DNA of 46,256 nt from RGIG5612 sp045601405 (GTDB lineage Bacteria > Bacillota > Clostridia > Lachnospirales > Lachnospiraceae), in assembly GCA_045601405.1 (NCBI GenBank), contig JAZRZO010000070.1, forward strand, positions 1 to 46,256, read 5' to 3'. How positions within the stretch are numbered: position 1 is the first letter of the stretch; each line of letters begins with the position of its first letter. A program made the translations under genes and the position numbers. The notes beneath the pieces were generated by a model, which was not told the origin of the DNA, did not search any database, and was given only the letters and a program-made list of their open reading frames with translations. Below, piece by piece: positions 30,527 to 38,854 of the stretch.

Positions 30527-31052
30527 TTATCCCATCCTTTATCATAACCGGGATCCCGGCCACAACTTCAAATACTTCATCAGCTATATCCGCAAGATAC
30601 GAGTTTATTTTTGTAAGTATCCGGATATACTTTTCTGTTTCCTCATCATAGATGCAGCCGTCCATTGAAACCTCCGCCGAAACGATAACAGTATCTCCGG
30701 TTCTGTTTATCAGGCTGTCTATCTCTGATCTTATAAAAGAAATGATATCTTCCTCATCAACTCTGCCAAGCTCTTCATCACCGAAGAGGATATTTGCCAC
30801 GTGTGTTGACATACATTCCAAAAGTATCGTGTCAGAATCAAAGTGAATGTCCGACAGCCTTCCGGGGCGTTCAAGAGTATCAAAGCCCTTTCCCATTCTA
30901 AGCTTATGATGACGTTCCACCTTTTTTTTATCCTCTTCCGAAAAAACCGGCATCGTTGCTATATAGAACGCATGATCTCCAAGCTCTACAGCTCTGCCCT
31001 CGGCATATTCACTTTTTCCGCTTCCACTTCCGCCGGTGATGAATATCATCAT
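30519..31052 (-). CDS. cobU: Adenosylcobinamide kinase / adenosylcobinamide-phosphate guanylyltransferase
   Basis: A 177-residue bifunctional CobU/CobP. It phosphorylates adenosylcobinamide and transfers GMP to it. The P-loop GGSGSGKS is at residues 7-14; histidines at 48-49 in VERHHKLRMGKGFDT lie where the guanylylated histidine is expected; SAEVSMDGCIYDEE replaces the more common TNEVGxGIVP stretch. It overlaps cobT by 4 bases and cobS by 8. Together with cobT, cobS and cobC it gives the nucleotide-loop pathway used for salvaging incomplete corrinoids. Confidence 0.92.
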   Translation of the reverse strand: MMIFITGGSGSGKSEYAEGRAVELGDHAFYIATMPVFSEEDKKKVERHHKLRMGKGFDTLERPGRLSDIHFDSDTILLECMSTHVANILFGDEELGRVDEEDIISFIRSEIDSLINRTGDTVIVSAEVSMDGCIYDEETEKYIRILTKINSYLADIADEVFEVVAGIPVMIKDGINA

Positions 31053-32092
31053 TTATATGCCTCTATTCCTATATTATCAAAGCTGTGAACGCTGTCATAA
31101 ACTGAAAGTACAAGGTCAAGAAGCGGCAGCAGCATTACACCACCGGTACCTTCCCCAAGCGCCATCTTTGCCATTATGGGGGCATCGATCCCCAGGCTCC
31201 TCATTACTTTTTCGCCGCCCGGTTCTTTACTCATATGAGATGGCAAGATAAAATCCATACATCTTTTGTCTATAGCACGGGCAACCAGTGCCGCAGCTCC
31301 GGATATTACTCCGTCCAGGATAACAGGAACGTCAAACGCGGCTCCGGCAAGGATCGCCCCGCACATCGCAGCTATATCAAAGCCGCCCACTTTGGAAAGA
31401 ACATCCAGTCCGTCCCCAGAATCAGGGTTGTTGAAATCAATAGCTTTTCTGATCGCGTTTATCTTGCGCTGAAGACCTGCATCTGAAAGACCTGAGCCCC
31501 TTCCGGCTATAATTGAGGGATCTTCTCCGAGCAGCACCGATATAACGGCGGCAGTGCTTGTTGTATTGCCAATCCCCATCTCTCCTATCACAAATATCCC
31601 TACGTCTTCTTTTACACCTTCGAGCACAGCAGCTGCACCGGTTTCTATTGCGGATACAGCCTCATCCATCGTCATGGCTGCAGCTTTTGTAAAGTTTTTT
31701 GTTCCTCTTGAGGTCTTAACCGTGGTAAGGCCATCAACATCATCTATCATTCCCACATCAAAAACCTTTACATCCGCGCCGGCCTTCTTTGCCATGATAT
31801 TCACATTTGATGTTCCTTCAACAAGGGCTTTCGCGACGGCTGTTGTAACAGTATGGTCGGTCTGGCTTACGCCTTCCTCCACTACTCCGTTATCCGCGCA
31901 GAACACAAGTACCCTTCTTTTTTCTATTGACGGCACAACTTTTTTCTGCGCAGCCCCGGCTGTTGAGACAAGCTCCTCCATTATACCAAGGCTCTTTAAA
32001 GGCTTTGCGACACTGTTCCATTTTGTTTCGCATTCTCTATATATCAACTTATCGGACTCATGTATCTTGCTGAGTAATTCTGTATAATTCAT
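31049..32092 (-). CDS. cobT: Nicotinate-nucleotide--dimethylbenzimidazole phosphoribosyltransferase
   Basis: A 347-residue CobT, which activates the lower ligand base (dimethylbenzimidazole or another base) with phosphoribose from nicotinate mononucleotide. Family landmarks: VFCADNGVVEEGVSQTD, IGEMGIGNTTSTAAV, GRGSGLSD, and the catalytic glutamate E314 in ALGEGTGGVMLLPLLD. The start at 32092 is one base after the upstream stop codon (TGATATG) and gives the usual N-terminus (MNYTELLSKIHES); upstream in-frame ATGs exist (to 32167) but would lie inside the SH3 lipoprotein gene. No strong ribosome site, so translational coupling is likely. Confidence 0.92.
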   Translation of the reverse strand: MNYTELLSKIHESDKLIYRECETKWNSVAKPLKSLGIMEELVSTAGAAQKKVVPSIEKRRVLVFCADNGVVEEGVSQTDHTVTTAVAKALVEGTSNVNIMAKKAGADVKVFDVGMIDDVDGLTTVKTSRGTKNFTKAAAMTMDEAVSAIETGAAAVLEGVKEDVGIFVIGEMGIGNTTSTAAVISVLLGEDPSIIAGRGSGLSDAGLQRKINAIRKAIDFNNPDSGDGLDVLSKVGGFDIAAMCGAILAGAAFDVPVILDGVISGAAALVARAIDKRCMDFILPSHMSKEPGGEKVMRSLGIDAPIMAKMALGEGTGGVMLLPLLDLVLSVYDSVHSFDNIGIEAYK

Positions 32093-32093
32093 A

Positions 32094-33044
32094 TCAATAT
32101 GCCGGAACGAGAAATCCGCTGTACATCCATCCATAATGTTCATAGTAGTGAACAAAGTACCAATCACCTTTTTTGCCGATCACCATCATCAGTACTCCGG
32201 GGCTGTATGATGATATTTTTTCATAATTTTCCGAAGGGCCGCTCCTCATTGTCACAGGAGTATCCGCCACTATTATCATTTCTATCTCCGGATCATATTC
32301 TTCGTCCGGGATCAGATTTTTATCCTCCACAACAAGATCAAAGCCGTCTGAGCTGTGAGTATAAAGTGTCCAGTATTCCTCCCCGCCGATCTCTTCCTTT
32401 TCCAGTATGGCATAATAATCGGCCTGATAACGGTCTCCCTTCGGAGACGGGTCATCATGGTTTCTTCTGTATTGCACGTAGTGATATCTGCCATCAAATT
32501 CCGCCTTCTTTATTGTTATGTCCGAGTGATACCACCACACTCCGTTTTCATTTAATGTTATTGTTCCGGTGAATTCATTATTGACAAAAGCCGGACTCGA
32601 TCCCGTATAGTCAGAAACATCATTCGACGGAACATGAAAGATATTCCGGGCTGCCCAGGAAAAGCTGTCACTCGGCAGCGTCATGATATTACCGGAATAT
32701 ACAGGCTGTGCCACAGGATATGTTGAATAGTTGACACAGCATCTCTGACCGAAAAGACAGTCCATGAGCCTTCGTACGCTTATTGTATCTCTGTAGTCGT
32801 ACTCCATGCTTCCCGGCGCTCCGCCATCTGTATAGGTGTCGAAAGCATCAAGAAAAGATCTGAGGCTGTCATCCTTGGCTGTTTTCATAGTTACGTCTTC
32901 TTTTTCCGATATTTCGGAGGATTCCGTCTGATCCTCTGCCAGAACCGATGTCTCCTGTATATCATCCTTTTTCCCACCACATGCGGTAAGAAGCAACGCT
33001 AACATGGTCAGACAGATCATCATTATTGCTGTTCTTTTGATCAT
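32094..33044 (-). CDS. SH3 domain lipoprotein
   Basis: A 316-residue exported lipoprotein with signal peptide and lipobox LLLTAC (lipid on C22). The middle (about 70-240) has no family I recognise; it contains two neighbouring cysteines (GQRCCVNY). The last 65 residues form a bacterial SH3 domain (VTMRSGPSENYEKIS, GDWYFVHYYEHYGWMY), usually a cell-wall binding module. It sits one base before cobT, with a strong Shine-Dalgarno (TAAGGAG). It might be an operon member that handles corrinoid at the surface or simply a chance neighbour. Confidence 0.8.
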   Translation of the reverse strand: MIKRTAIMMICLTMLALLLTACGGKKDDIQETSVLAEDQTESSEISEKEDVTMKTAKDDSLRSFLDAFDTYTDGGAPGSMEYDYRDTISVRRLMDCLFGQRCCVNYSTYPVAQPVYSGNIMTLPSDSFSWAARNIFHVPSNDVSDYTGSSPAFVNNEFTGTITLNENGVWWYHSDITIKKAEFDGRYHYVQYRRNHDDPSPKGDRYQADYYAILEKEEIGGEEYWTLYTHSSDGFDLVVEDKNLIPDEEYDPEIEMIIVADTPVTMRSGPSENYEKISSYSPGVLMMVIGKKGDWYFVHYYEHYGWMYSGFLVPAY

Positions 33045-33089
33045 TATCGTGTTTTCTCCTTAGTCCTGCTCTAAAAAGTCTCTGTTTTA

Positions 33090-33617
33090 TCAATATGATC
33101 GCAGCATATGGCTGTATTTATTCCATTCAGGCATATACCTTGACAAGTCAGTTTTAAATTCTTTTCCATGTCCTGAATGCCGCAGATGCAGCAGTTCATG
33201 CAGCACCACATAATCAAGACATTCATCCTGCATATCAGCAAGCTGCAGATTAAAGCATAACCTTTTCCTGGCAGGAACACAAGAGCCCCATCTGCTAGTC
33301 ATATATCTTGTGTGCCAGGATGCGCAGTAAAGGCCGGTTGCCGCCTCCCACTTATCGATAACATGAACTAATCTGTTTTCAAGCTCTGTCTTTTTTTGAA
33401 TGTAGTATTCCTTGTCCGGCTTGTTTATATGCTTTGTCTTTTTTTCTTCTATCCATTTTATATTTTTACGGGCAAATGCCTCTGCCCTGGAATAAGGATA
33501 CCCTTCAGGTAAAGATATATATACTCTGCCATCGTTATTAACATGCAGATGCATATTCTTTATCTTCTTTTTTATCAACTCTATATCGTTACCATTTATA
33601 TTTATATATTTTCGCAT
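33090..33617 (-). CDS. YgjP-like (DUF45) M48-type metallopeptidase
   Basis: A 175-residue protein of the YgjP/WLM metallopeptidase group. The zinc motif HELLH is at residues 140-144 with a further histidine at 150 (VLHELLHLRHSGHG). The typical stretch TRYMTSRWGSCVPARKRLCFN precedes it. Function in the cell is not well established. It lies 45 bases upstream of the SH3 lipoprotein gene on the same strand and may be the first gene of the corrinoid run, or a separate unit. I see no riboswitch or clear promoter in the 130 bases before it. Confidence 0.85.
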   Translation of the reverse strand: MRKYININGNDIELIKKKIKNMHLHVNNDGRVYISLPEGYPYSRAEAFARKNIKWIEEKKTKHINKPDKEYYIQKKTELENRLVHVIDKWEAATGLYCASWHTRYMTSRWGSCVPARKRLCFNLQLADMQDECLDYVVLHELLHLRHSGHGKEFKTDLSRYMPEWNKYSHMLRSY

Positions 33618-33748
33618 ATTTTCAAGTACTGACTTCCCGGGTGCATCCCCAAAAAATATACAACATCAGAGATTGTAACTTAAAAAGGCAGACTTTTCCA
33701 GAAAAAGAAACATTGGAGCTGTCCCCCAAGACAGTCAAGTCCTAAATG

Positions 33749-34532
33749 TGGTGTAAATTCGAATTGTTACCTTTAGGTTGGGGACATATTGTCCCGGAGG
33801 ATGCCTTGCATCCTCTTAATTGCCCTTCAGCACATCGGAGAAATCTGTCAATGGGCGCACCGCGCCCCCCCGAAGGGGTTCCGTTGACTGATTTCGGAGT
33901 ATGTGCTATTGCTGCCTGTTACGTTGCCAGAAGCCGGTGCTGTTCCTTTGCTCTCATTGCGATAGATGCCGAACCCAATGATTTCACGGTGTCCTTCGCT
34001 GTTAGCAGCATAAGCGCTCATGAGTGCTTTAGAGATTACTCAGGAGTTCTCACGAACCTTGAAGTAAGTAGCATCTATAGTCATGAACGGGTATTCCCCG
34101 GTTAGAAGCCGTTCCTTGAACGCTTTTACCTTTTCATCGAGTTCTTTGCAGGCTTCCGATACCGTAGACTTAGAGAAACTCTTACTGCAAAGAGTTTCCA
34201 TGACCTGGGATACTTTCCGCGTGGAAACTCCATTGACGCACATTTCAGCCATGGTGACGATCAGAGCGGCCTCGCTCCGGCAGTAATTGTCGAAGACAAA
34301 GGTTTTGAACGATTCACCATCACGGTGCTTCGGAACCTTTAGGATTATTTAAACTATACGGGTTGACAAAGGGCGGTCGCGAAAACCATTGCGGTTGACT
34401 GTAGAATTTCGTCCTGATTCAGTATAATATCGAGTTGAGCCATCGTGTTCATCCTCCTTGGTATTATTTTGGATTTGGTCATTTAACATTATACCTAAAG
34501 GTTGAGCCATTGGCTCTGTTCAATTTACACCA
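33749..34532 (-). mobile_element. Degenerate IS256-family insertion sequence
   Basis: Ends are inverted copies: TGGTGTAAATT at 33749-33759 and its complement at 34522-34532, each followed inwards by ACCTTTAGGT (33769-33778, complement at 34493-34502). The element is 784 bases, against about 1.3-1.4 kb for intact IS256 types, so it carries internal deletions. No obvious target duplication remains. It lies between the peptidase gene and tRNA-Gly. Confidence 0.72.
33870..34443 (-). pseudogene. IS256-family (mutator type) transposase remnant
   Basis: The ATG at 34443 with a strong ribosome site (AAGGAGG) starts MAQLDIILNQDEILQ, then the frame is lost at a deletion near 34360. An open stretch (34040-34252 and just upstream) gives RSEAALIVTMAEMCVNGVST, STVSEACKELDEKVKAFKER and EYPFMTIDATYFKVRE, the region with the first catalytic aspartate (TIDATY). 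A further shifted piece reads SEGHREIIGFGIYRNES. The remaining C-terminal half with the other catalytic residues is gone. Confidence 0.8.
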
Positions 34533-34569
34533 TTATATATCCACTATCGCGGAAGCTCCTCCCTCCTTG

Positions 34570-34582
34570 TTCGATTCCCGTA
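34570..34582 (+). repeat. Inverted copy of the tRNA-Gly T-arm
   Basis: TTCGATTCCCGTA on the plus strand is an exact inverted copy of part of the T-arm/acceptor region of the neighbouring minus-strand tRNA (34636-34648). With the terminator stem between them the two copies form one long palindromic structure. It may be a leftover of rearrangement at the tRNA. Confidence 0.5.
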
Positions 34583-34627
34583 TCCAAAAGAAGGAGTCCC
34601 GGACCTTTGGTCCGAGTCTCCTTCTTT
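34583..34627 (-). terminator. Terminator of tRNA-Gly
   Basis: On the minus strand directly after the tRNA, AAAGAAGGAG (34627-34618) pairs with CTCCTTCTTT (34596-34587), with an inner CGGACC-AAA-GGTCCG hairpin in the loop. The 3' arm ends in TTTT (34589-34586), a strong intrinsic terminator. Confidence 0.8.
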
Positions 34628-34628
34628 C

Positions 34629-34699
34629 AGCGGGGTACGGGAATCGAACCCGCCTCTCGAGCTTGGGAAGCTCGCATACTACCGATGTACTAACCCCGC
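34629..34699 (-). tRNA. tRNA-Gly (anticodon CCC)
   Basis: A 71-base cloverleaf on the minus strand. The acceptor arms GCGGGGT and ACCCCGC pair perfectly; the D stem is GTAC/GTAT; the anticodon stem is CGAGC/GCTCG with loop TTCCCAA, anticodon CCC; the variable loop has 4 bases; the T stem is GCGGG/CCCGT with loop TTCGATT. The discriminator base is T. The CCA end is not encoded. Reads GGG glycine codons. Confidence 0.93.
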
Positions 34700-34750
34700 G
34701 CTTCCGGAATTATAACACTATGTTATGATACGTTCAAGCATCATATGATC

Positions 34751-34782
34751 GTAATAAAAACGAGACCGGTCAAAAGGCCGGT
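34751..34782 (-). terminator. Terminator after the LysR fragment
   Basis: A short stem ACCGG/CCGGT (34782-34778 with 34769-34765) followed on the minus strand by CTCG and TTTTTATTAC, about 20 bases after the LysR-fragment stop codon. Confidence 0.5.
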
Positions 34783-34802
34783 ACTCATATAAATACATTA
34801 TT

Positions 34803-35063
34803 TTATTGTAATTCCCGGGCTTTCTGCAAAGTTTCCTCAATCTGTGCAAATGAGGCTTTGCATACTTCAGCAAGCATTTCCCCGGCTTTTGAGGTTTTTA
34901 CGCTTCTCCTGTTCCTGTCGAAAAGGCAAACACCCCATTCCTCTTCAAGCATACTTATCTGTCTGCTCACGGTCGGTTGTGTTACGAAAAACAATTCAGC
35001 AGTTTTGGTAAAACTAAGTGTTTCAGTCATTGAAAGAAAAATCTCAATCTGATTTTTTGTCAT
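34803..35063 (-). CDS. LysR-type HTH domain only (truncated regulator)
   Basis: An 86-residue protein equal to the N-terminal winged-helix domain of a LysR-type regulator (FLSMTETLSFTKTAELFFVT, QPTVSRQISMLEEEW), followed by a short helix. The start at 35063 has a proper ribosome site (AGGAG, 8 bases). The 200-residue effector-binding domain is absent and a terminator follows, so this is probably a truncated gene. A free HTH protein could still bind DNA or interfere with full-length relatives. Open frame continues upstream to 35234 but that part belongs to the broken DMT transporter. Confidence 0.75.
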   Translation of the reverse strand: MTKNQIEIFLSMTETLSFTKTAELFFVTQPTVSRQISMLEEEWGVCLFDRNRRSVKTSKAGEMLAEVCKASFAQIEETLQKARELQ

Positions 35064-35110
35064 GTTTAAGTCTCCTATGATAGTCGTTTGCTGATAAAAA
35101 ATAATTCTTT

Positions 35111-35686
35111 CTATATAAGGGCAGCTATTGCAGGCTTTAGTCCTTTCTGACCGATGATCTGGAAGGTACAGGCAACGCCGCATCTCATTATCCCCATATA
35201 CAGCAGCTATACCCAGAGCCCTGAAGATGACCACAGTGTAAGCCGTGATGAAAGGCAGCCGTTATAGGGTATTATCTCATAGATAAACGCCGGGATAAGA
35301 GTCAGAACGCCCGCGGTTAAAAACTGCATTCCTGAAAGCCTCAGCGAATCAACCTTGTCTCCCCTCCTGTCTATTATCATTATCTGAATGGCAAATCCAA
35401 GCGCGCACCCTATAAGCAGGATATCCGTAAGAGACAGGGAAAAATTGCCGGTTATGCATAAAAATTACAGCCCGGCAACCGCTTTAACTACAGCAACCCA
35501 TACATTCCACCCGTATTTCTGACAAAAGGAAACACCTATCAGAGGCACAAGAATGATATACATCGCTGTAAGGAATCCGGCTTTTCCCGCAGAAGCCCCA
35601 GATTGAGCGCAACCTGCTGAAGATTAATAGCAATACAGATTAAAACACCGCACATAAGACCTGTGGTCAGCTGCAGCTTTTTTATT
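35111..35686 (-). pseudogene. EamA/DMT family transporter remnant
   Basis: Drug/metabolite transporter sequence is readable across several frames. GLMCGVLICIAINLQQVALN, then shifted to GKAGFLTAMYIILVPLIGVS and NVWVAVVKAVAG, an in-frame stop, LSLTDILLIGCALGFAIQIM and SGMQFLTAGVLTLIPAFIYE, and after another shift CGVACTFQIIGQKGLKPAIA. The N-terminal 60 residues or so are missing, cut right at the ribF stop codon, and the C-terminus is also lost. It fills the 624 bases between ribF and the LysR fragment. Confidence 0.82.
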
Positions 35687-35687
35687 T

Positions 35688-36641
35688 CTATTCATCACAA
35701 TTATTAAAATAATCCTTAACTTCTTCTATGTTTTTATTTATCTCTTTGACAAGCTCATCTGTTGAGCTGAATTGTCTCTCCGGTCTTATCCTTTTGTAAA
35801 ACTGTACACTCACTTTTTTGGAATATATATCCCTGTTAAAATCAAAGATATTCGTCTCGACAGTTCTTTCCTGTCCGTCATCAAAGGTCGGACGGCATCC
35901 GATATTTGTAATGCTGTTGAAGGTATGCCCGTCAACTGTCGTTTTTGTGGCATAAACACCGTTCGGGGGAAGTATCTTGTCGTCCGGAGCAATAAAATTT
36001 ATAGTCGGAAACCCTATCCTCCTACCCAGACTTTTTCCGTGGACTACTGTTGATGTCATTGTAAATGCAGATCCGAGCATGGCGTTGGCCTCTTCTATAT
36101 TGCCCTTTTGCAGTTCCTTTTTTATAAGGCTTGAACTTACTTCCTCATAAGCCCCCGTTTCTCTCAGCTTATATCTTACCTTTTCTACGGCAATAACATC
36201 AAAACCGTACATTTCCCCAAGCTTCTTCAGGGTATCAACATCTCCTGTCCTGTCTTTTCCGAATCGAAAGTCTTCTCCAACAACGATAAGCTTTACATTC
36301 AGCTTATCCACAAGAATATCCTTGACAAAAACCTCCGGGGACATCCCTCTTGTTTCATCGTTGAAAGGAAACTCGACAATATAATCTATACCATCAGGAA
36401 AATGATCGTTCTTTTTTTCCTCGCGTGTTTTTATAGTACGATGATCTTCAGTCCCTTTGTCGTCAATTATCAATGCGGGCGGAATACTGAAAGTAAATAC
36501 TACAGCATTATCACCGGCATTTTTATTATTGATAACAGTATCAAAAAGCAGTCTGTGACCGATGTGATTACCGTCAAATTTTCCCAGAGTAACTATTGAA
36601 TTGTCGATCTTAAGATCCTTGATATCAGTTATCGTTTTCAT
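35688..36641 (-). CDS. ribF: Bifunctional riboflavin kinase / FMN adenylyltransferase
   Basis: A 317-residue RibF making FMN and then FAD. The N-terminal adenylyltransferase domain has the nucleotidyltransferase motif VTLGKFDGNHIGHRLL (variant of GxFDGxHxGH) and GEDFRFGKDRTGDV; the C-terminal kinase domain shows GRRIGFPTINF and NGVYATK. The start at 36641 gives the normal N-terminus (MKTITDIKDL) and overlaps truB by 17 bases; the open frame further upstream lies inside truB. No clear ribosome site, so coupling to truB is likely. In many Firmicutes rpsO follows; here a transporter remnant abuts the stop codon. Confidence 0.93.
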   Translation of the reverse strand: MKTITDIKDLKIDNSIVTLGKFDGNHIGHRLLFDTVINNKNAGDNAVVFTFSIPPALIIDDKGTEDHRTIKTREEKKNDHFPDGIDYIVEFPFNDETRGMSPEVFVKDILVDKLNVKLIVVGEDFRFGKDRTGDVDTLKKLGEMYGFDVIAVEKVRYKLRETGAYEEVSSSLIKKELQKGNIEEANAMLGSAFTMTSTVVHGKSLGRRIGFPTINFIAPDDKILPPNGVYATKTTVDGHTFNSITNIGCRPTFDDGQERTVETNIFDFNRDIYSKKVSVQFYKRIRPERQFSSTDELVKEINKNIEEVKDYFNNCDE

Positions 36642-37566
36642 CAGTAAACATTTTTTCACATAAGTAGCAGTTCTTACCGGGATCATGTCGATAAAGAGCA
36701 TAAAATCTGCCGTTTTCGTCATACACCCTGATAATATCATCATAAGACTCATTGTTATCAAGAGTCAGATTATTCTTATCAAGAATATTTCCATGCATCA
36801 CTTTTATTACATTTTCATTTTTTATGATCCCGGCAGGATATCTTTCAAGAAATCTATCCGGAGGTATCAGTATCTCCCCGCCCCTTCCGGCATTGAATAA
36901 AGCTCCGATCTCAGATATCGTATATGAATCATTGATAGTAAGCATACTTGTTTTTGTTCTTTCAAGTCTTTCCATGCATGCCGGAATATCAAGAGCTTTT
37001 CCTATATCTTCACAAAGAGTTCTTATGTAGGTGCCTTTGGAGCAGTCAACCAACAAATCCGCATAAGAACCATCATCCCGGCTGACCAGACTGACATCAC
37101 TATATCCGTATATAGTTACGGGACGCGGCTGTCTGTCTATATTGAGCCCCTTTCTTGCGGCATCAACAAGCTTTACACCATTAACTTTCAGGGCGGAATA
37201 CATCGGCGGAACCTGATATATCATCCCTGTAAATCTATCCTCTAAAAGTTTTTCGAAGTCGATCCCTCTAAGCCTTTCTCTGATCTTATCAGAGCTCATC
37301 TCTTCCAGGACTGTTCCCGAAATATCCAGAGTGTCGGTCTTTGTCCCGAATCTCAGCCGCGCTCTGTACTGCTTATCCGTATCCATCAGGTGATCCACAA
37401 GCTTTGTGGCCTTCCCCAGACAGACAGCAAGAACGCCCATCGCGTCAGGATCCAGCGTTCCTGTGTGTCCGGCCTTTTTCTCACCTGTGATCTTTCTGAT
37501 ATTACTCACCACCTGAAACGAGGTCATACCGGCTTCTTTGTATACATTTAAAACTCCGTTTAACAT
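36625..37566 (-). CDS. truB: tRNA pseudouridine(55) synthase
   Basis: A 313-residue TruB, which makes pseudouridine 55 in the T-loop of tRNAs. The N-terminus MLNGVLNVYKEAGMTS and the catalytic D39 in HTGTLDPDAMGVL are typical; KGTYIRTLCEDIGKAL is also present. The start at 37566 lies 7 bases inside nrnA; a longer frame to 37605 exists but is not family-like. The standard neighbours rbfA, nrnA and ribF surround it. Confidence 0.94.
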   Translation of the reverse strand: MLNGVLNVYKEAGMTSFQVVSNIRKITGEKKAGHTGTLDPDAMGVLAVCLGKATKLVDHLMDTDKQYRARLRFGTKTDTLDISGTVLEEMSSDKIRERLRGIDFEKLLEDRFTGMIYQVPPMYSALKVNGVKLVDAARKGLNIDRQPRPVTIYGYSDVSLVSRDDGSYADLLVDCSKGTYIRTLCEDIGKALDIPACMERLERTKTSMLTINDSYTISEIGALFNAGRGGEILIPPDRFLERYPAGIIKNENVIKVMHGNILDKNNLTLDNNESYDDIIRVYDENGRFYALYRHDPGKNCYLCEKMFTDENDN

Positions 37567-38507
37567 ATCTCTCTGCGGATAGCCTCCAGAACTTTTTGCG
37601 CGCACTCTTTCAGATCACCCTTAAGTGTTGCGCCGGATGCTCTGATATGACCTCCTCCGCCAAATTCCGCGGCAATCTTATTTACATCAACAGGGTCAAC
37701 AGACCTGAGACTGAGTTTGATCTCATCATCCTTTATCTGATACATAAAAAACGATACCTTTACGCCGGATACAAGGCGAAGCTGCGGAACTATCCCGTCC
37801 AGTTCAGCCGTTGAAACTCCGAATTCTTTTATCTCCTTTTGCGATAAAAGTGTATATATTACCCTGCCATCATATGCGAGGGTGCTGTTCATCAGTGCAT
37901 ACCCGAATATCTTTGTTTCGTTATAGCCTTTGATATAAAAACTTTCATCTATTATGAAATCTGTCGGTATATCAAATTCCATAAGGTGAGCAATCACCCG
38001 CATTGTTTCGGGTGATGTGGAAGGATATTTGAATACACCTGTATCAAAAACTATCCCGGTATAAAGAGCTATGGCGATATCCCTGTCGATCAGGTCCGGG
38101 TCCATAAGCTTATATACCTCCTCGCTTGCAGATGATGATCCTGCGTCAACATGATTTTCATCTGCGAATCCTGTGTTCGATATATGGTGGTCGATATTGA
38201 CAGTTTTCCCGGCTTTTTTAAAATACTTTTCGGCCTTTCCTATCCTGTCAAGAGAGGCGCTGTCCAGGCAGAACATAAGGTCATACGGATCATGATCCGG
38301 AAATGCAGTATTAATGTCCCCGTATCCGTATAAAAATCCAAGTTTGCGTCCCGGGTCATCAAGGTAAACATCTGCAGATATCTCCGGATGATTCTTTTTG
38401 ATATAGGAATAAAGTCCGAGGACAGAGCCCGCACAGTCTCCGTCAGGTCTGGTGTGACCCGTGATGCAGACTGATCTCACATTCTCAAGCAGGTTGTCTA
38501 TGATCAT
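37560..38507 (-). CDS. nrnA: Bifunctional oligoribonuclease / PAP phosphatase NrnA
   Basis: A 315-residue DHH/DHHA1 family phosphoesterase that degrades very short RNAs and 3'-phosphoadenosine 5'-phosphate. The DHH domain is visible (GHTRPDGDCAGSVLGLY, FCLDSASLDR, NIDHHISNTGFAD) and the C-terminal DHHA1 domain ends with the substrate-binding GGGGHIRASGATL. It overlaps rbfA by 4 bases and truB by 7. Confidence 0.92.
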   Translation of the reverse strand: MIIDNLLENVRSVCITGHTRPDGDCAGSVLGLYSYIKKNHPEISADVYLDDPGRKLGFLYGYGDINTAFPDHDPYDLMFCLDSASLDRIGKAEKYFKKAGKTVNIDHHISNTGFADENHVDAGSSSASEEVYKLMDPDLIDRDIAIALYTGIVFDTGVFKYPSTSPETMRVIAHLMEFDIPTDFIIDESFYIKGYNETKIFGYALMNSTLAYDGRVIYTLLSQKEIKEFGVSTAELDGIVPQLRLVSGVKVSFFMYQIKDDEIKLSLRSVDPVDVNKIAAEFGGGGHIRASGATLKGDLKECAQKVLEAIRREIC

Positions 38508-38854
38508 ATTCTGTTGACCTCATCAATCCTCTTCATCATGTTCATCGCGTCTTCTATAGAGGTATCTATGATAAATGTAAGGGCCGGTGTATTGCGCAAA
38601 TTTAGCCTGTGCGCAAGCTCACGCCTGATAAATCCTTCTGCGCTCTTTAAGCCTTCAGATGTCTCCTGTCTGTCCTTTTCATCACCCATTACAGAAACAT
38701 ATACCTTGCAGGTTTTCAGATCTGTGGCCACATCAACAGCTACTATGCTTGTCAGAGGATGTATTCTGGGATCCTTGCTTTCCCTGATGATCTGTGCAAG
38801 TTCACGCTGGACCTCTGAATTTATCCTTATGTTTTTTATACTGTTTTTTTTCAT
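38504..38854 (-). CDS. rbfA: 30S ribosome-binding factor
   Basis: A 116-residue KH-type RbfA, needed for maturation of the 16S rRNA 5' end. Typical segments are RINSEVQRELAQIIRESKDP and RRELAHRLNLRNTPALTF. The start shares one base with the infB stop, and the gene overlaps nrnA by 4 bases. Confidence 0.93.
   Translation of the reverse strand: MKKNSIKNIRINSEVQRELAQIIRESKDPRIHPLTSIVAVDVATDLKTCKVYVSVMGDEKDRQETSEGLKSAEGFIRRELAHRLNLRNTPALTFIIDTSIEDAMNMMKRIDEVNRI

Noticed and set aside
31554..32087. 177-residue open frame on the plus strand
   Set aside because: Exactly antisense to cobT with low-complexity Ser/Thr/Ala content; a shadow frame.
33618..33748. Search for a riboswitch before the peptidase and cob genes
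   Set aside because: No cobalamin aptamer core or B12 box is seen; only a small CTGTC/GACAG hairpin near 33718-33733.
35064..35234. N-terminal extension of the LysR fragment as a fusion protein
   Set aside because: The upstream part is out-of-frame sequence of the decayed DMT transporter, and a proper ribosome site stands before the ATG at 35063.
36642..36761. 40-residue N-terminal extension of RibF
   Set aside because: It is the truB coding region read in another frame; the family N-terminus begins at 36641.
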